Of a DNA stretch of 64,000 nucleotides, positions 34,194 to 43,200 are shown one piece after another. The stretch lies in NCBI RefSeq assembly GCF_004138335.1, contig NZ_RYFW01000004.1:1-64000 (forward strand). The letters are read 5' to 3'. The stretch's first letter is position 1. Each line of letters starts with the position of its first letter. The DNA comes from Peristeroidobacter agariperforans (GTDB taxonomy: Bacteria > Pseudomonadota > Gammaproteobacteria > Steroidobacterales > Steroidobacteraceae). The notes beneath the pieces are model-generated. The model saw nothing but the letters and a program-made list of their open reading frames with translations. It did not search any database and was not told the DNA's origin. The translations under genes and the position numbers were made by a program.

Positions 34194-35138
34194 TTATTCC
34201 CTGACGGCTGGCGACCATGAGACCGAGAGCAGCCAGTTGCTCTCGATGCCGCGATGGATCTTTTGCTCCAGGTACGCCTGTGTAAAGAACGTGCCCGCAT
34301 CGATCGACAGATGCGCCGGCAGGTAAGTGATCGTCAGGCCCAGGGTGACGGACGGATCGCCGAAGTGCTTGCCATTGCCGGCGCTCGCGGTGTTGCCGGA
34401 AATATCGAAGCCAGGTCCGGTGATGTGTCCCTGGACGCCGTGTCTGGGCATTGGGTATGCGATCAACGCATGGGGAGTGAATAACCAACCGCCTCGTGCG
34501 CGCGGCAGTTCGATGCCCATGAACGGCGTGAAGTGATCGTAATGCGTGTCGAAATCGATCTGCCCCCGCAGTCCCGATTGCGGGCCTGCGGTGACGAGAT
34601 AATCGAAACGATAGTCCCGCAAGTCGACTCGCTGCCAGAGCAAGCCGGCGACCCAGCTGTGTTCGCCGAGCCAACCCGCTGCTCGATGCCGGGACCAGAA
34701 CAGGCCGGCGCCGAAGTCGACCGCGGTGCCGTCGAGGTTGGTGAACTCCGCGTCTACCGGGCGTGCGATCGGCGTGTCCGGTGCAAACAATGTTTGCAAG
34801 GGACGGCTGTCGTGGGTCGTGCGCAGACGCAGGGGATCGTAGAAACCGAAGGCCCCCAGTCGGGTTTCGCCACTCGTGGACCGGCTGGCCGATAAGGAGA
34901 GCAGGGGCCCTGCGATACTCAGGTCCTCCGCAGTCGTGGATGAATAAGCGGCTTGAAGCTGATACGCAGTGTTCTCAGTCGCGACGCCGAGATCCCACAC
35001 CGGGAGCGCTGCGTACCGATTGCCCATCATGGTTTCGGGCAGATGCTCTTGGACGAATTCGATGTCGTGCTCCGCAAAGGCGGGCACAGTGACGCCGAAC
35101 GCCATTGTTCCAAGCAGCACGGTGCATTGGCGGTTCAT
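34194..35138 (-). CDS. hypothetical outer-membrane-like protein, 314 aa
   Basis: From ATG 35138 a signal peptide is seen (MNRQCTVLLGTMAFGVTVPAFAE). The rest alternates polar and aromatic/hydrophobic residues in a beta-barrel manner (AAGWLGEHSWVAGLLWQRVD, FTPHALIAYPMP, WLLSVSWSP) without a recognised family. The C-terminus lacks the usual final Phe. It may be an outer-membrane porin-like or MetA-pathway phenol-degradation-like protein; not certain. Confidence 0.65.
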   Translation of the reverse strand: MNRQCTVLLGTMAFGVTVPAFAEHDIEFVQEHLPETMMGNRYAALPVWDLGVATENTAYQLQAAYSSTTAEDLSIAGPLLSLSASRSTSGETRLGAFGFYDPLRLRTTHDSRPLQTLFAPDTPIARPVDAEFTNLDGTAVDFGAGLFWSRHRAAGWLGEHSWVAGLLWQRVDLRDYRFDYLVTAGPQSGLRGQIDFDTHYDHFTPFMGIELPRARGGWLFTPHALIAYPMPRHGVQGHITGPGFDISGNTASAGNGKHFGDPSVTLGLTITYLPAHLSIDAGTFFTQAYLEQKIHRGIESNWLLSVSWSPAVRE

Positions 35139-35232
35139 GAGAGAATGCACGCGGGTTTAGTGACGGGTGCTTGCGGGCCGTAGGACGCCGCGCCCGGCCG
35201 AAACCAATCGCACTCACAGTCGTTATTCCACA

Positions 35233-37779
35233 ATGAAGAAGACCGATTCACGCCTGGACGGGATGGTCCGTGTCCGCGGCGCGCGAGAGCACAACCTCAA
35301 GAACGTCGATGTAGAGATTCCACGCGATGCGCTGGTGGTGTTCACCGGTGTGTCGGGGTCGGGAAAATCCTCGCTCGCGTTTGGCACGCTGTACGCCGAG
35401 GCGCAGCGGCGTTATCTGGAGTCGGTCTCGCCGTATGCGCGGCGGTTGTTTCATCAAATGGGCGTGCCGCAGGTCGATGAAATCGACGGCTTGCCGCCGG
35501 CCGTCGCCCTTCAACAGCAACGAGGCTCGCCGACGACTCGCTCTTCGGTAGGCAGTGTGACGATGCTGTCGAATCTGCTGCGCATGTTGTACTCGCGAGC
35601 CGGCGATTATCCGCGCGGCCAGCAGCTCCTGTACGCTGAATCGTTCTCGCCGAATACACCGCAGGGTGCGTGTCCGACATGTCATGGACTGGGCAGAATT
35701 TACGATGCCACCGAGGCATCGATGGTCCCCGATCCTTCGCTCAGCATTCGCGAGCGAGCTATCGCCGCGTGGCCGCCGGCATGGCACGGACAGAACTTGC
35801 GAGACATCGCGGTTACGCTCGGCTTCGACATCGACAAGCCCTGGCGTGAGCTGGCGAAGAAAGATCGCGACTGGCTGTTGTTCACGGACGAGCAGCCGAC
35901 GGTGCCGGTATATGCAGGCTACGAGCCGCACGAGGTGCGTCGCGCTTTGAAGCGTAAGGAAGAGCCGAGCTATCAAGGAACGTTCACTGGCGCGCGGCGC
36001 TACGTCTTGCACACGTTTGCGAACACGGAAAGCGCGCTGATGAAGAAGCGGGTGTCGCAATACCTGGTCAGCACCGACTGTCCGCTCTGCAAAGGTAAAC
36101 GGCTGAAGCTCGAAGCCTTGTCGGTGAAGTTTGCCGATCTGGATATCGCGCAGATGTCCGGCCTGCCGCTGAAGGAGCTGGCGAAGCTCCTGCAACCGTA
36201 CGCGTCGGGCACGGCGCCGCGCTGGCGCAAGCTCGAGGCGGAGCATCCGGAAAAAGCGCTGGTCACCCAACGCATCGTCCAGGATCTGGAAGCGCGCGTC
36301 GCCGTGATGCTCGACTTGGGGCTCGGTTATCTGTCGCTGGAGCGCAGTACGCCCACGTTGTCGCCCGGGGAGTTGCAACGGCTGAGGTTGGCCACTCAGG
36401 TGCGGTCGAATCTGTTCGGGGTCGTGTACGTGCTCGATGAGCCATCTGCAGGTCTGCACCCGGCGGATACGAAAGCATTGCTGGCGGCGCTGGACCAGTT
36501 GAAGCGGGCCGGAAACTCGCTATTCGTCGTCGAGCACGAGCTCGATGTGATTCGCCATGCCGATTGGATCGTCGATGTGGGGCCAGCGGCGGGTGAGCAC
36601 GGCGGACAGATCTTGTTCAGCGGTCCACCCAAGGGTCTGGCGTCGGTCGAGGCATCGCACACGCGTCGCTTCTTGTTTTCCGAGTTCAAACTGCCGCCGC
36701 GCGAGCCAAGAGGGCCGGGCGAATGGTTGAAACTCAGCGGCGTGTCGCGAAACAACTTGCAGGAGCTCGATGCGCAATTCCCCCTGGGCCTGTTGACCAG
36801 CGTCACGGGAGTGTCGGGTTCAGGCAAGTCGACGCTGGTGAGTCAGGTGTTGGTTGAGTTGGTTGCCACGCATCTCGGCCAGGCAGTTGCTCCCGACGAA
36901 GAAGAAGGCAGCGAGCTGGAGCGCACGGTCGTGCACACGCTGGGCGGCACGATCACGGCCGGCATGAATCGGATCAAGCGACTGGTGCGTGTGGATCAGA
37001 AGCCGATCGGCCGTACGCCACGGTCCAACCTCGCCACTTACACTGGATTGTTCGACTACGTCAGGAAGCTGTTCGCAGCGACCAAGACCGCGCGCTCGCG
37101 TCGTTACGACGCTGGTCGCTTCTCCTTCAATGTCGCGAAAGGGCGCTGCGAGACGTGCGAAGGCGAAGGCTTCGTGATGGTCGAGCTGCTGTTCCTCCCG
37201 AGCGTGTACGCGCCGTGTCCGACGTGTCATGGGGCCCGCTATAACGCGCAGACGCTGGAGGTCCGATATCGCGACAAGAACGTTGCCGAAGTGCTGGCGA
37301 TGACGGTCGATACGGCGTGGCAGTTCTTCGAGGACGAGCCGCACATCCATCGCTCGCTGGAGGTGCTTCGCGAAGTCGGGCTGGGGTATCTGCGACTCGG
37401 CCAGGCGGCGACCGAGTTGTCGGGCGGCGAAGCTCAGCGCATCAAGCTGGCTACCGAGCTGCAGCGCCTGTCCAAGGGCGACACATTATATGTGTTGGAC
37501 GAGCCGACCACCGGCTTGCACCCCTCCGATGTCGAACGACTGGTCGTGCAGCTCGAGCGCCTGGTCGAGGCCGGCAACACTGTAGTCGTCGTCGAGCACG
37601 ACATGCGCGTGGTCGCGGGCAGCGATTGGGTCATCGACATGGGCCCCGGCGCGGGCGATGAGGGTGGCTCCATCGTCGCGACCGGCCTTCCCACACATAT
37701 CGCCAGATCGAAGCGTAGCCGGACTGCGCCATACCTCGCGGAGTTCCTGAAAGAAGCGAGCAGCCAACCTCAGTCCTGA
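35233..37779 (+). CDS. uvrA: UvrA-like ABC ATPase (UvrA2 class), 848 aa
   Basis: Two ABC modules: the first Walker A is [15 protein letters not shown] near residue 40, the second [13 protein letters not shown] near 535. Signatures [14 protein letters not shown] and [15 protein letters not shown], Walker [15 protein letters not shown] and [13 protein letters not shown]. Zinc-finger pairs [36 protein letters not shown] are present. At 848 residues it is shorter than housekeeping UvrA (about 940), and the region between the first Walker A and its zinc finger is reduced, which in UvrA2 reflects loss of UvrB-binding parts. No uvrB nearby. Probably a paralogue used in damage tolerance or drug resistance. 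Confidence 0.92.
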   Translation: MKKTDSRLDGMVRVRGAREHNLKNVDVEIPRDALVVFTGVSGSGKSSLAFGTLYAEAQRRYLESVSPYARRLFHQMGVPQVDEIDGLPPAVALQQQRGSPTTRSSVGSVTMLSNLLRMLYSRAGDYPRGQQLLYAESFSPNTPQGACPTCHGLGRIYDATEASMVPDPSLSIRERAIAAWPPAWHGQNLRDIAVTLGFDIDKPWRELAKKDRDWLLFTDEQPTVPVYAGYEPHEVRRALKRKEEPSYQGTFTGARRYVLHTFANTESALMKKRVSQYLVSTDCPLCKGKRLKLEALSVKFADLDIAQMSGLPLKELAKLLQPYASGTAPRWRKLEAEHPEKALVTQRIVQDLEARVAVMLDLGLGYLSLERSTPTLSPGELQRLRLATQVRSNLFGVVYVLDEPSAGLHPADTKALLAALDQLKRAGNSLFVVEHELDVIRHADWIVDVGPAAGEHGGQILFSGPPKGLASVEASHTRRFLFSEFKLPPREPRGPGEWLKLSGVSRNNLQELDAQFPLGLLTSVTGVSGSGKSTLVSQVLVELVATHLGQAVAPDEEEGSELERTVVHTLGGTITAGMNRIKRLVRVDQKPIGRTPRSNLATYTGLFDYVRKLFAATKTARSRRYDAGRFSFNVAKGRCETCEGEGFVMVELLFLPSVYAPCPTCHGARYNAQTLEVRYRDKNVAEVLAMTVDTAWQFFEDEPHIHRSLEVLREVGLGYLRLGQAATELSGGEAQRIKLATELQRLSKGDTLYVLDEPTTGLHPSDVERLVVQLERLVEAGNTVVVVEHDMRVVAGSDWVIDMGPGAGDEGGSIVATGLPTHIARSKRSRTAPYLAEFLKEASSQPQS

Positions 37780-37819
37780 TACGACCTGGTGTTCGAGAGG
37801 CTCTGCCTGCGAGGTGTAC

Positions 37820-38377
37820 CTAGAAGCGCAGCTGCCGCGAGCTAATGACTTTGGCCATCAGCGCGTGAGAAAAGATATACAGCGCATGCTTGGTGTCCGC
37901 CGCTGCGCCCGCGCCAAGGCAGTCGGCGGGAATGATCATCTCGAACTCGCGAACGTGCGCATCCATGGCGGTAAACAACACACATTGATGGCTCGTGATG
38001 CCGGTGGCGATGAGCCTGTCGATCTTCAGTCGCTGTAGCAGCGTGTGCAGGGGCGTGCCGAAGAAAGCGGAGTGCCTCGGCTTGAACATGAAGTAGTCCT
38101 CCGGCGTCGGCGCCAGCAGCTGGACGATCTCGCGCCCGCGCGACTCGGGCTGCATGCAACGATCGATGAAGGCTTTCTGGTCTGATTCCCACTTGCCCGC
38201 AGTGTCATTGACATAGATCACAGGAGCGCCGGCCGCGTGCGCACGCTCTCGCAGTCGGGCAATGTTCGGCGCTGCCTTGCGTGCGCTACGCACGATGCGT
38301 TCGCCGTGCGGGTAGCGAAACTCCGAGATCATGTCCAGGATCAGCAGCGCGGTGGCGGAATTGCGTCGTTTGGCCAT
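37820..38377 (-). CDS. isochorismatase-family cysteine hydrolase, 185 aa
   Basis: Start taken at ATG 38377. ALLILDMISEF holds the catalytic Asp, KPRHSAFFGTPL the Lys region, and ATGITSHQCVLFTAMDA the nucleophile Cys in the typical GITSHQCV setting with a cis-peptide before it. These enzymes cleave amides or vinyl ethers (nicotinamide, ureidoacrylate, isochorismate); the sequence does not tell which. Convergent with uvrA. Confidence 0.88.
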   Translation of the reverse strand: MAKRRNSATALLILDMISEFRYPHGERIVRSARKAAPNIARLRERAHAAGAPVIYVNDTAGKWESDQKAFIDRCMQPESRGREIVQLLAPTPEDYFMFKPRHSAFFGTPLHTLLQRLKIDRLIATGITSHQCVLFTAMDAHVREFEMIIPADCLGAGAAADTKHALYIFSHALMAKVISSRQLRF

Positions 38378-38471
38378 GTGCAAAGAATGTGGCAGCGGCG
38401 TGATGGTTCCTGGGCAGGGAACCGGATCGATACGGGAAGAATTTCATGCATTGCGGTTGCGGAGCGTGGCC

Positions 38472-39038
38472 ATGGGCCTGCAAGCCTTGCTGGAAACATT
38501 GTTGTGGTGGGGAATTTATCCGCTCTGGCTGCTGGCGGGCGCGGCCGACTATCTGTGTCATCGCCGGACCGACATCGAGCACACCTCGGGCAGCGTCGAA
38601 TCCTGGTTTCATCTGCTGCAGTTCCTGACCTTGCTGATCGCAATCGCGGCCGGTGCGCTGCTGGAGCCGAACGCGCTAGTCTTCGGCGTGATGCTCGTGG
38701 CGGTGTTGGCGCACTCGGTGCTGGCGCACCTGGATGTTTCCTACACGGATGGGCAGCGTTACATTTCGCCGTTTGAACAGCTCGTGCACGGCTTCATGGA
38801 CGTGCTGCCGCTCGTGGCGCTGGCGATCTTTGGCGTGTTGAATTGGCAGGAGATCAGCGCAGGGCTGAGTGGCGCCTCGTTGACGCTGCTGCGCGCGGAC
38901 TCCACTCGCCTGTGGCTGCTGGCTAGCTTCATCACACTCGCGGGTTTGCCCATCCTCGAAGAGTTGGCGCGAACGCTGCGATATCGCGGCGAGCGCCAGC
39001 AACAGCGCTATCAGGCCGGCTTGGCCACCATCAAATAG
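38472..39038 (+). CDS. integral membrane protein of unknown function, 188 aa
   Basis: ATG 38472 with GGAG 8 bases upstream; longer forms have no ribosome site. Four helices: LLETLLWWGIYPLWLLAGAADYL, FLTLLIAIAAGALL, ALVFGVMLVAVLAHSVLAHL, VLPLVALAIFGVLNW. Between helices 1 and 2 the motif YLCHRRTDIEHTSGS(V)ESW contains His/Asp/Glu that could bind a metal. The last 28 bp overlap the opposing DUF2269-like gene. Confidence 0.75.
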   Translation: MGLQALLETLLWWGIYPLWLLAGAADYLCHRRTDIEHTSGSVESWFHLLQFLTLLIAIAAGALLEPNALVFGVMLVAVLAHSVLAHLDVSYTDGQRYISPFEQLVHGFMDVLPLVALAIFGVLNWQEISAGLSGASLTLLRADSTRLWLLASFITLAGLPILEELARTLRYRGERQQQRYQAGLATIK

Positions 39039-39475
39039 AACACGACGACCAGCGCCGCGAAGGCGACGATTCCCAGCGCCACCCACCACTTCAGGAAGGT
39101 CCAGTAGCGCTGTGGCAATTCGGTGCCACTTGCGGCTGCGGCGATGGCCATGTCGCGCATCTTGATCTGCATCCACACCACCGGTAGCCACGCCGCGCCG
39201 GCGAGGAAGTACAAACCGATCGAGACGGCGATCCAGGTGCTCGACAGCGGAAAGCCGGCCAGATGAATCAGGTACAGACCCGTCAGAGGTTGGATGATGA
39301 TGGTCGGCGTCGTGAACGCGTAGTCCGCGATGACCACATAGCGCACGACGGTGGCGACGACCCGGGCGTCGCGCGTCAGGCTGGTAAAGAACATATAGAA
39401 CGCCGAGCCCAGCCCCGTGCCGAACAGCAGCGTCGAGGACAGGATGTGCAGCCACTTTACGACGAGGTATTCCAT
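39011..39475 (-). CDS. DUF2269-like membrane protein, 154 aa
   Basis: MEYLVVKWLHILSSTLLFGTGLGSA starts the first of four helices; the KWLHI-S-T-LFG-G pattern and the later PxTG-LYL segment (IIQPLTGLYLIHL) are marks of DUF2269/CopD-like proteins of unknown function. Starts inside the end of the SDR-DoxX gene (19-bp overlap), so the two are co-translated. Confidence 0.8.
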   Translation of the reverse strand: MEYLVVKWLHILSSTLLFGTGLGSAFYMFFTSLTRDARVVATVVRYVVIADYAFTTPTIIIQPLTGLYLIHLAGFPLSSTWIAVSIGLYFLAGAAWLPVVWMQIKMRDMAIAAAASGTELPQRYWTFLKWWVALGIVAFAALVVVFYLMVAKPA

Positions 39476-40731
39476 CGACGCGATTCCAGCGTGTACAGCA
39501 GATAAATGGCGGCGAGCATCACCAGGTTCTTGCTCAGCGGCCCGTACGGGTGCAGCCAGAACTCGGGCAGCTTGAAAGTAATGATCACCGTGTAGCCGCC
39601 GATGACCGCCAGCTGCAACAGCCACAACCATCGTCGGCGGCGCAGGACCATTGTGCCAATGCCGACCAGCAGATCGAGCACGGCGGCGCCGTAGAGCATC
39701 ACGGGCGCCAGCACACCGGTGATGCCGACGCGAGCCAGCAGTTCGTAGCTGTCCTGTGTAGGGTACAAACCGAGCGATACGATGCCGGTCCAGATCCAGA
39801 CCAGCGCGATGCTGAATCTCAGCAGCGGCAGCAACCAAGCCAGCTGAGCAGCCATCAGCAGTGCATCGCGTTGCTCGTCGCCGATCAATTGTTCGGTCGC
39901 TCGTGGCGGTCGACCCAGCAGCCGCTGTGTGTCGTCGGGCGGAGCCGTGTTGCCGGCATTGAGCATGGACAATGTTTCTCGATCCAGTAGCGAACCAGGC
40001 AGGTACTCGGCCACCGCCGCGGACGCGCGCATTATGCCGGCGGGAATGCTCATGAATCTTGCGCTAGGCAATTGTAGCCGCGCGCGTAGACGTTGCAGAA
40101 AATCTTTCAGACTGATCGGCGCTGGCCCGACCAACGCGATGCGCCGCTGCTCGATGGCAGAACTTTCGATGATTTCCTGGATCGCCGCGATGGCGTCGTC
40201 GATGTGAATCGGCTGAACCTGCTGATGTCCGCCGCCGGGCAGCGGCACGATGGGCAGGCTGGCGAGCAGTGTGAACAATGTGGCGCTCGAGCCGCCCGCG
40301 CCGAAGACGAGCGACGGCTGAACGATGGTCCAGGGGATCGGCAGCGACGCCAGATACTGATCCGCCGCATGTTTGCTCGTGAAATATCCGGTGCTGCCGT
40401 GGTCAGCACCTAGCGCCGAGATTTGCACGATCTTCTTTACGCCGGCCGCCTCACACGCGGCGAACAAAGCTTGTGGGGCTCGCGTGTGAATACTTTCAAA
40501 AGTCTGATGGCCGTGCTCTCGGAGAATACCGACGGCATTGACCACCACGTCGACGCCAGCGAGGCGAGGCGCCCAGATGGCCGGGGTCAAATCACGAGTG
40601 AAGTCCGCGGCGATTGCGTCTGCTCCGGCAGCGTGACGTCCGATAGTAACAACCCGATGGCCAGCCGCACGCAGTGCTCCGGTCAGTCGGCGTCCGATGA
40701 ATCCTGTGGCGCCGGTGATGAGGATGACCAT
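39457..40731 (-). CDS. NAD(P)-dependent epimerase/SDR fused to a DoxX-like membrane domain, 424 aa
   Basis: Residues 1-290 form an atypical SDR of the NDUFA9/NmrA kind: ITGATGFIGRRLTGAL nucleotide loop, VVNAVGILRE, and YFTSKHAADQYL with Tyr and Lys. Residues about 295-420 contain four helices in the DoxX-like order (LRFSIALVWIWTGIVSL, GVLAPVMLYGAAVLDLLVGIG, LQLAVIGGYTVIITF, LVMLAAIYLLYTL). It is co-translated with the DUF2269-like gene, so a small membrane redox complex is possible. Confidence 0.88.
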   Translation of the reverse strand: MVILITGATGFIGRRLTGALRAAGHRVVTIGRHAAGADAIAADFTRDLTPAIWAPRLAGVDVVVNAVGILREHGHQTFESIHTRAPQALFAACEAAGVKKIVQISALGADHGSTGYFTSKHAADQYLASLPIPWTIVQPSLVFGAGGSSATLFTLLASLPIVPLPGGGHQQVQPIHIDDAIAAIQEIIESSAIEQRRIALVGPAPISLKDFLQRLRARLQLPSARFMSIPAGIMRASAAVAEYLPGSLLDRETLSMLNAGNTAPPDDTQRLLGRPPRATEQLIGDEQRDALLMAAQLAWLLPLLRFSIALVWIWTGIVSLGLYPTQDSYELLARVGITGVLAPVMLYGAAVLDLLVGIGTMVLRRRRWLWLLQLAVIGGYTVIITFKLPEFWLHPYGPLSKNLVMLAAIYLLYTLESRRWNTSS

Positions 40732-40766
40732 GACGGAACCCGGAAGCTGCTTGCGAGGTTGAACTG

Positions 40767-41303
40767 ATGATGTTCAGCAAGGTTCCGTATCGTAAGCCGA
40801 TTCGCCGGCTCGCCCAGTGGCGCAACCCACAACGTTCCATGGTGAAACGAGTGGTAAGCGACGCTGTCGTTTCTGGAAGTGCAGCGAGTGTGGCTTCCGC
40901 GGCGACGCTGATGGCATGCAGTAAGCTGCACGAGGGCAGTGCTGCCGGCGGATTGAATGGCCCGAGTCAGTGGCTGTGGGGCGAGTCCGAGGCTTATACC
41001 CGCGAGACCAGCTTGCGTCACACAGCGGCTGGCTATGCAATTCATCACGCCACTTCGATCTTCTGGGGTGTGTTGCACGAGGTCGTGTTCGGCGGCAGCA
41101 GGCGCAGGAAGCCTGCGCTACAACACTGCGCCGAAGCCGCAGCCAGCGCGGCCACAGCTTATTTCGTCGATTATCACTTAACGCCGCGCCGGCTTCGGCC
41201 GGGCTTCGAAAAGCACGTGAGCTCGAAAGGAATGGTTGCGGTGTACGCTGCCTTTGCAGCCGGCCTTGCCCTCACGGCGATCGCACGCGACCGGCGGCGA
41301 TGA
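40767..41303 (+). CDS. hypothetical membrane-associated protein, 178 aa
   Basis: ATGATG start; divergent from the SDR-DoxX gene by 35 bp. Ala/Ser-rich hydrophobic stretch at about 30-50 (VVSGSAASVASAATLMA), another near 95 (IFWGVLHEVVFGG), and the last at 155-172. His-rich HTAAGYAIHHATSIFW and YFVDYHLTP are notable. Family not recognised. Confidence 0.65.
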   Translation: MMFSKVPYRKPIRRLAQWRNPQRSMVKRVVSDAVVSGSAASVASAATLMACSKLHEGSAAGGLNGPSQWLWGESEAYTRETSLRHTAAGYAIHHATSIFWGVLHEVVFGGSRRRKPALQHCAEAAASAATAYFVDYHLTPRRLRPGFEKHVSSKGMVAVYAAFAAGLALTAIARDRRR

Positions 41304-41428
41304 CTTCGCGCCAGATCCGCCTGTACAACTTCAACCTGCGCGACATCGTCGCTCTCTGACAGCGCACGTTCCTGGAACAATGCGCGGCGACTCGTGCATT
41401 GCTGACAGACGAGCCGAAGGAGATTCTC

Positions 41429-43186
41429 ATGAGCAATGCGGCCGACCTGCTGATCCAAACGCTGGCGAACTGCGGTGTCGACACGATCTATGGCCTGCCC
41501 GGCGATGGCATCAACGGCATCATGGAGGCGATCCGTACGCATCCGGACAAGATGCGCTTCATCCAGGTGCGGCACGAGGAGTCGGCAGCCTTCATGGCCA
41601 CGGCGCATGCCAAGCTCACGGGTCGGCTCGGCTGTTGTCTGGCCACCAGCGGCCCGGGCGGCGTGCATTTGCTCAATGGTCTCTACGACGCGAAGGGCGA
41701 CGGCGCCGCCGTCATTGCGATTACCGGTCTGCCGTATCACGATCTCATCGACACCTATACACAGCAGGATGTGGATCAGTCGCGCTTGTTTGCTGACGTG
41801 GCGGTCTACAGCACTCGTGTCATGAGTGCGGCGCACGTCGAGAACGTCGTGACGCTTGCGTGTCGTTCGGCACTGTCGAAACGCGGCGTCGCGCACTTGT
41901 CGATTCCGGTCGATGTACAAGAGGAGAAGCTGGAAGAAGCTGAGCCGTCTGCGCGCAACAAGCCGCATCACACATCCGTCGTGGCTGCTGAAGGGATGCA
42001 GTTGCCACAGCTCGACCAGGTCAAGCGTGCGGCCGAAGTGTTGAACTCGGCATCCAGAGTCGCGATCCTGGCCGGTCGAGGCGCGGCGGGTGCGCAGGAG
42101 GAGTTGCTTCGTACCGCAGACTTGCTCGGTGCGCCGATCATCAAAGCGCTGTTGGGCAAGGCCGTGGTGCCGGACACGCACCCGTTGACCACGGGAGGCA
42201 TCGGATTGCTCGGCACGCGTCCTTCGCACGAGGCCATGGAACAATGCGACGCGCTGCTGATCGTCGGCTCGACCTTCCCCTATATCGAGTACTACCCAAA
42301 ACCGGGTCAGGCGCGCGTCGTGCAGATCGACTGCGACGCTGCTCGCATTGGCCTGCGTGCGCCGGCCGAAGTTGGATTGGTCGGCGATGCGCGTGCGGTG
42401 CTGGAAATGCTCAACGCGCAATTGCAACGGAAGCAGTCGCGTGAGTTCTTGCAGCGAGCTCAGGATGGGATGAGGGAATGGCGTCGCGTGTTGCGCGAAT
42501 CGGCGATGGCCGATCAGCATCCGATGAAGCCCGGTCGCGCTGCCATCGAGTTGAGCGAGCGACTCGCCGACGACGCCATCGTCGCTTGGGATTCCGGCCA
42601 CAACACCGGCCTGTGCGCACGTTATATCGACGCCGTCGGCGAGCAGATATTCTTTGGCTCGGGAATGATGGCGTCGATGGGCTGCGCCGTGCCCTATGCC
42701 ATCGCGGCAGCGCTGCTCCATCCGCAGCGTCAGGTCGTCGCGTTCGTCGGTGACGGCGGCTTGAGCATGCTGCTGGGTGAGCTGGCCACGATCGTACGCT
42801 ATGGCCTGTCGATCAAGGTGGTCGTGATCAAGAACAACACGCTCGGCCAGATCAAATGGGAACAAATGATGTTTCTGGGCAACCCCGAGTATGAGTGCGA
42901 CCTGCAGCCCATCGATTTCGCCGCCGTCGCAGATGCCATGGGCATCAAGGGCTATCGGGTCGTGCTGCCGGAGGACTGCGGTTATGTGCTCGAGCAGGCT
43001 TTGTCACACCCCGGGCCGGCGCTGGTCGAGATGAACGTCGATCCGAACGAACCGCTATTGCCACCCAAGCGCGTCGCGAAGTATGCGGACAATATGGAAC
43101 ATGCGCTCGCCCAGGGCACGCCCGGTGCTCACGAGATTCGCCAGTCCTTGCAAGAGCAGCCTTCCCGTAGCATGTTGCAGTCATAA
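41429..43186 (+). CDS. thiamine-pyrophosphate-dependent enzyme, pyruvate oxidase/acetolactate synthase-like, 585 aa
   Basis: AAGGAG precedes ATG 41429. The PYR domain (1-170) has GVDTIYGLPGDGINGIMEA and VRHEESAAFMA with the cofactor-activating Glu. The central domain (190-320) includes AILAGRGAAGAQEELL. The PP domain (355-550) has the ThDP motif GDGGLSMLLGELATIVRYGL ending in KNN. The closest pattern is pyruvate:quinone oxidase (PoxB) or the related YdaP group. The C-terminus lacks a clear PoxB amphipathic membrane helix. Substrate therefore open. Confidence 0.88.
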   Translation: MSNAADLLIQTLANCGVDTIYGLPGDGINGIMEAIRTHPDKMRFIQVRHEESAAFMATAHAKLTGRLGCCLATSGPGGVHLLNGLYDAKGDGAAVIAITGLPYHDLIDTYTQQDVDQSRLFADVAVYSTRVMSAAHVENVVTLACRSALSKRGVAHLSIPVDVQEEKLEEAEPSARNKPHHTSVVAAEGMQLPQLDQVKRAAEVLNSASRVAILAGRGAAGAQEELLRTADLLGAPIIKALLGKAVVPDTHPLTTGGIGLLGTRPSHEAMEQCDALLIVGSTFPYIEYYPKPGQARVVQIDCDAARIGLRAPAEVGLVGDARAVLEMLNAQLQRKQSREFLQRAQDGMREWRRVLRESAMADQHPMKPGRAAIELSERLADDAIVAWDSGHNTGLCARYIDAVGEQIFFGSGMMASMGCAVPYAIAAALLHPQRQVVAFVGDGGLSMLLGELATIVRYGLSIKVVVIKNNTLGQIKWEQMMFLGNPEYECDLQPIDFAAVADAMGIKGYRVVLPEDCGYVLEQALSHPGPALVEMNVDPNEPLLPPKRVAKYADNMEHALAQGTPGAHEIRQSLQEQPSRSMLQS

Positions 43187-43200
43187 CGGATCCGCGATGG

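Noticed and set aside
41174-42865. 563-codon open frame on the minus strand
   Set aside because: Antisense of the TPP enzyme and of the 178-aa gene; no family pattern.
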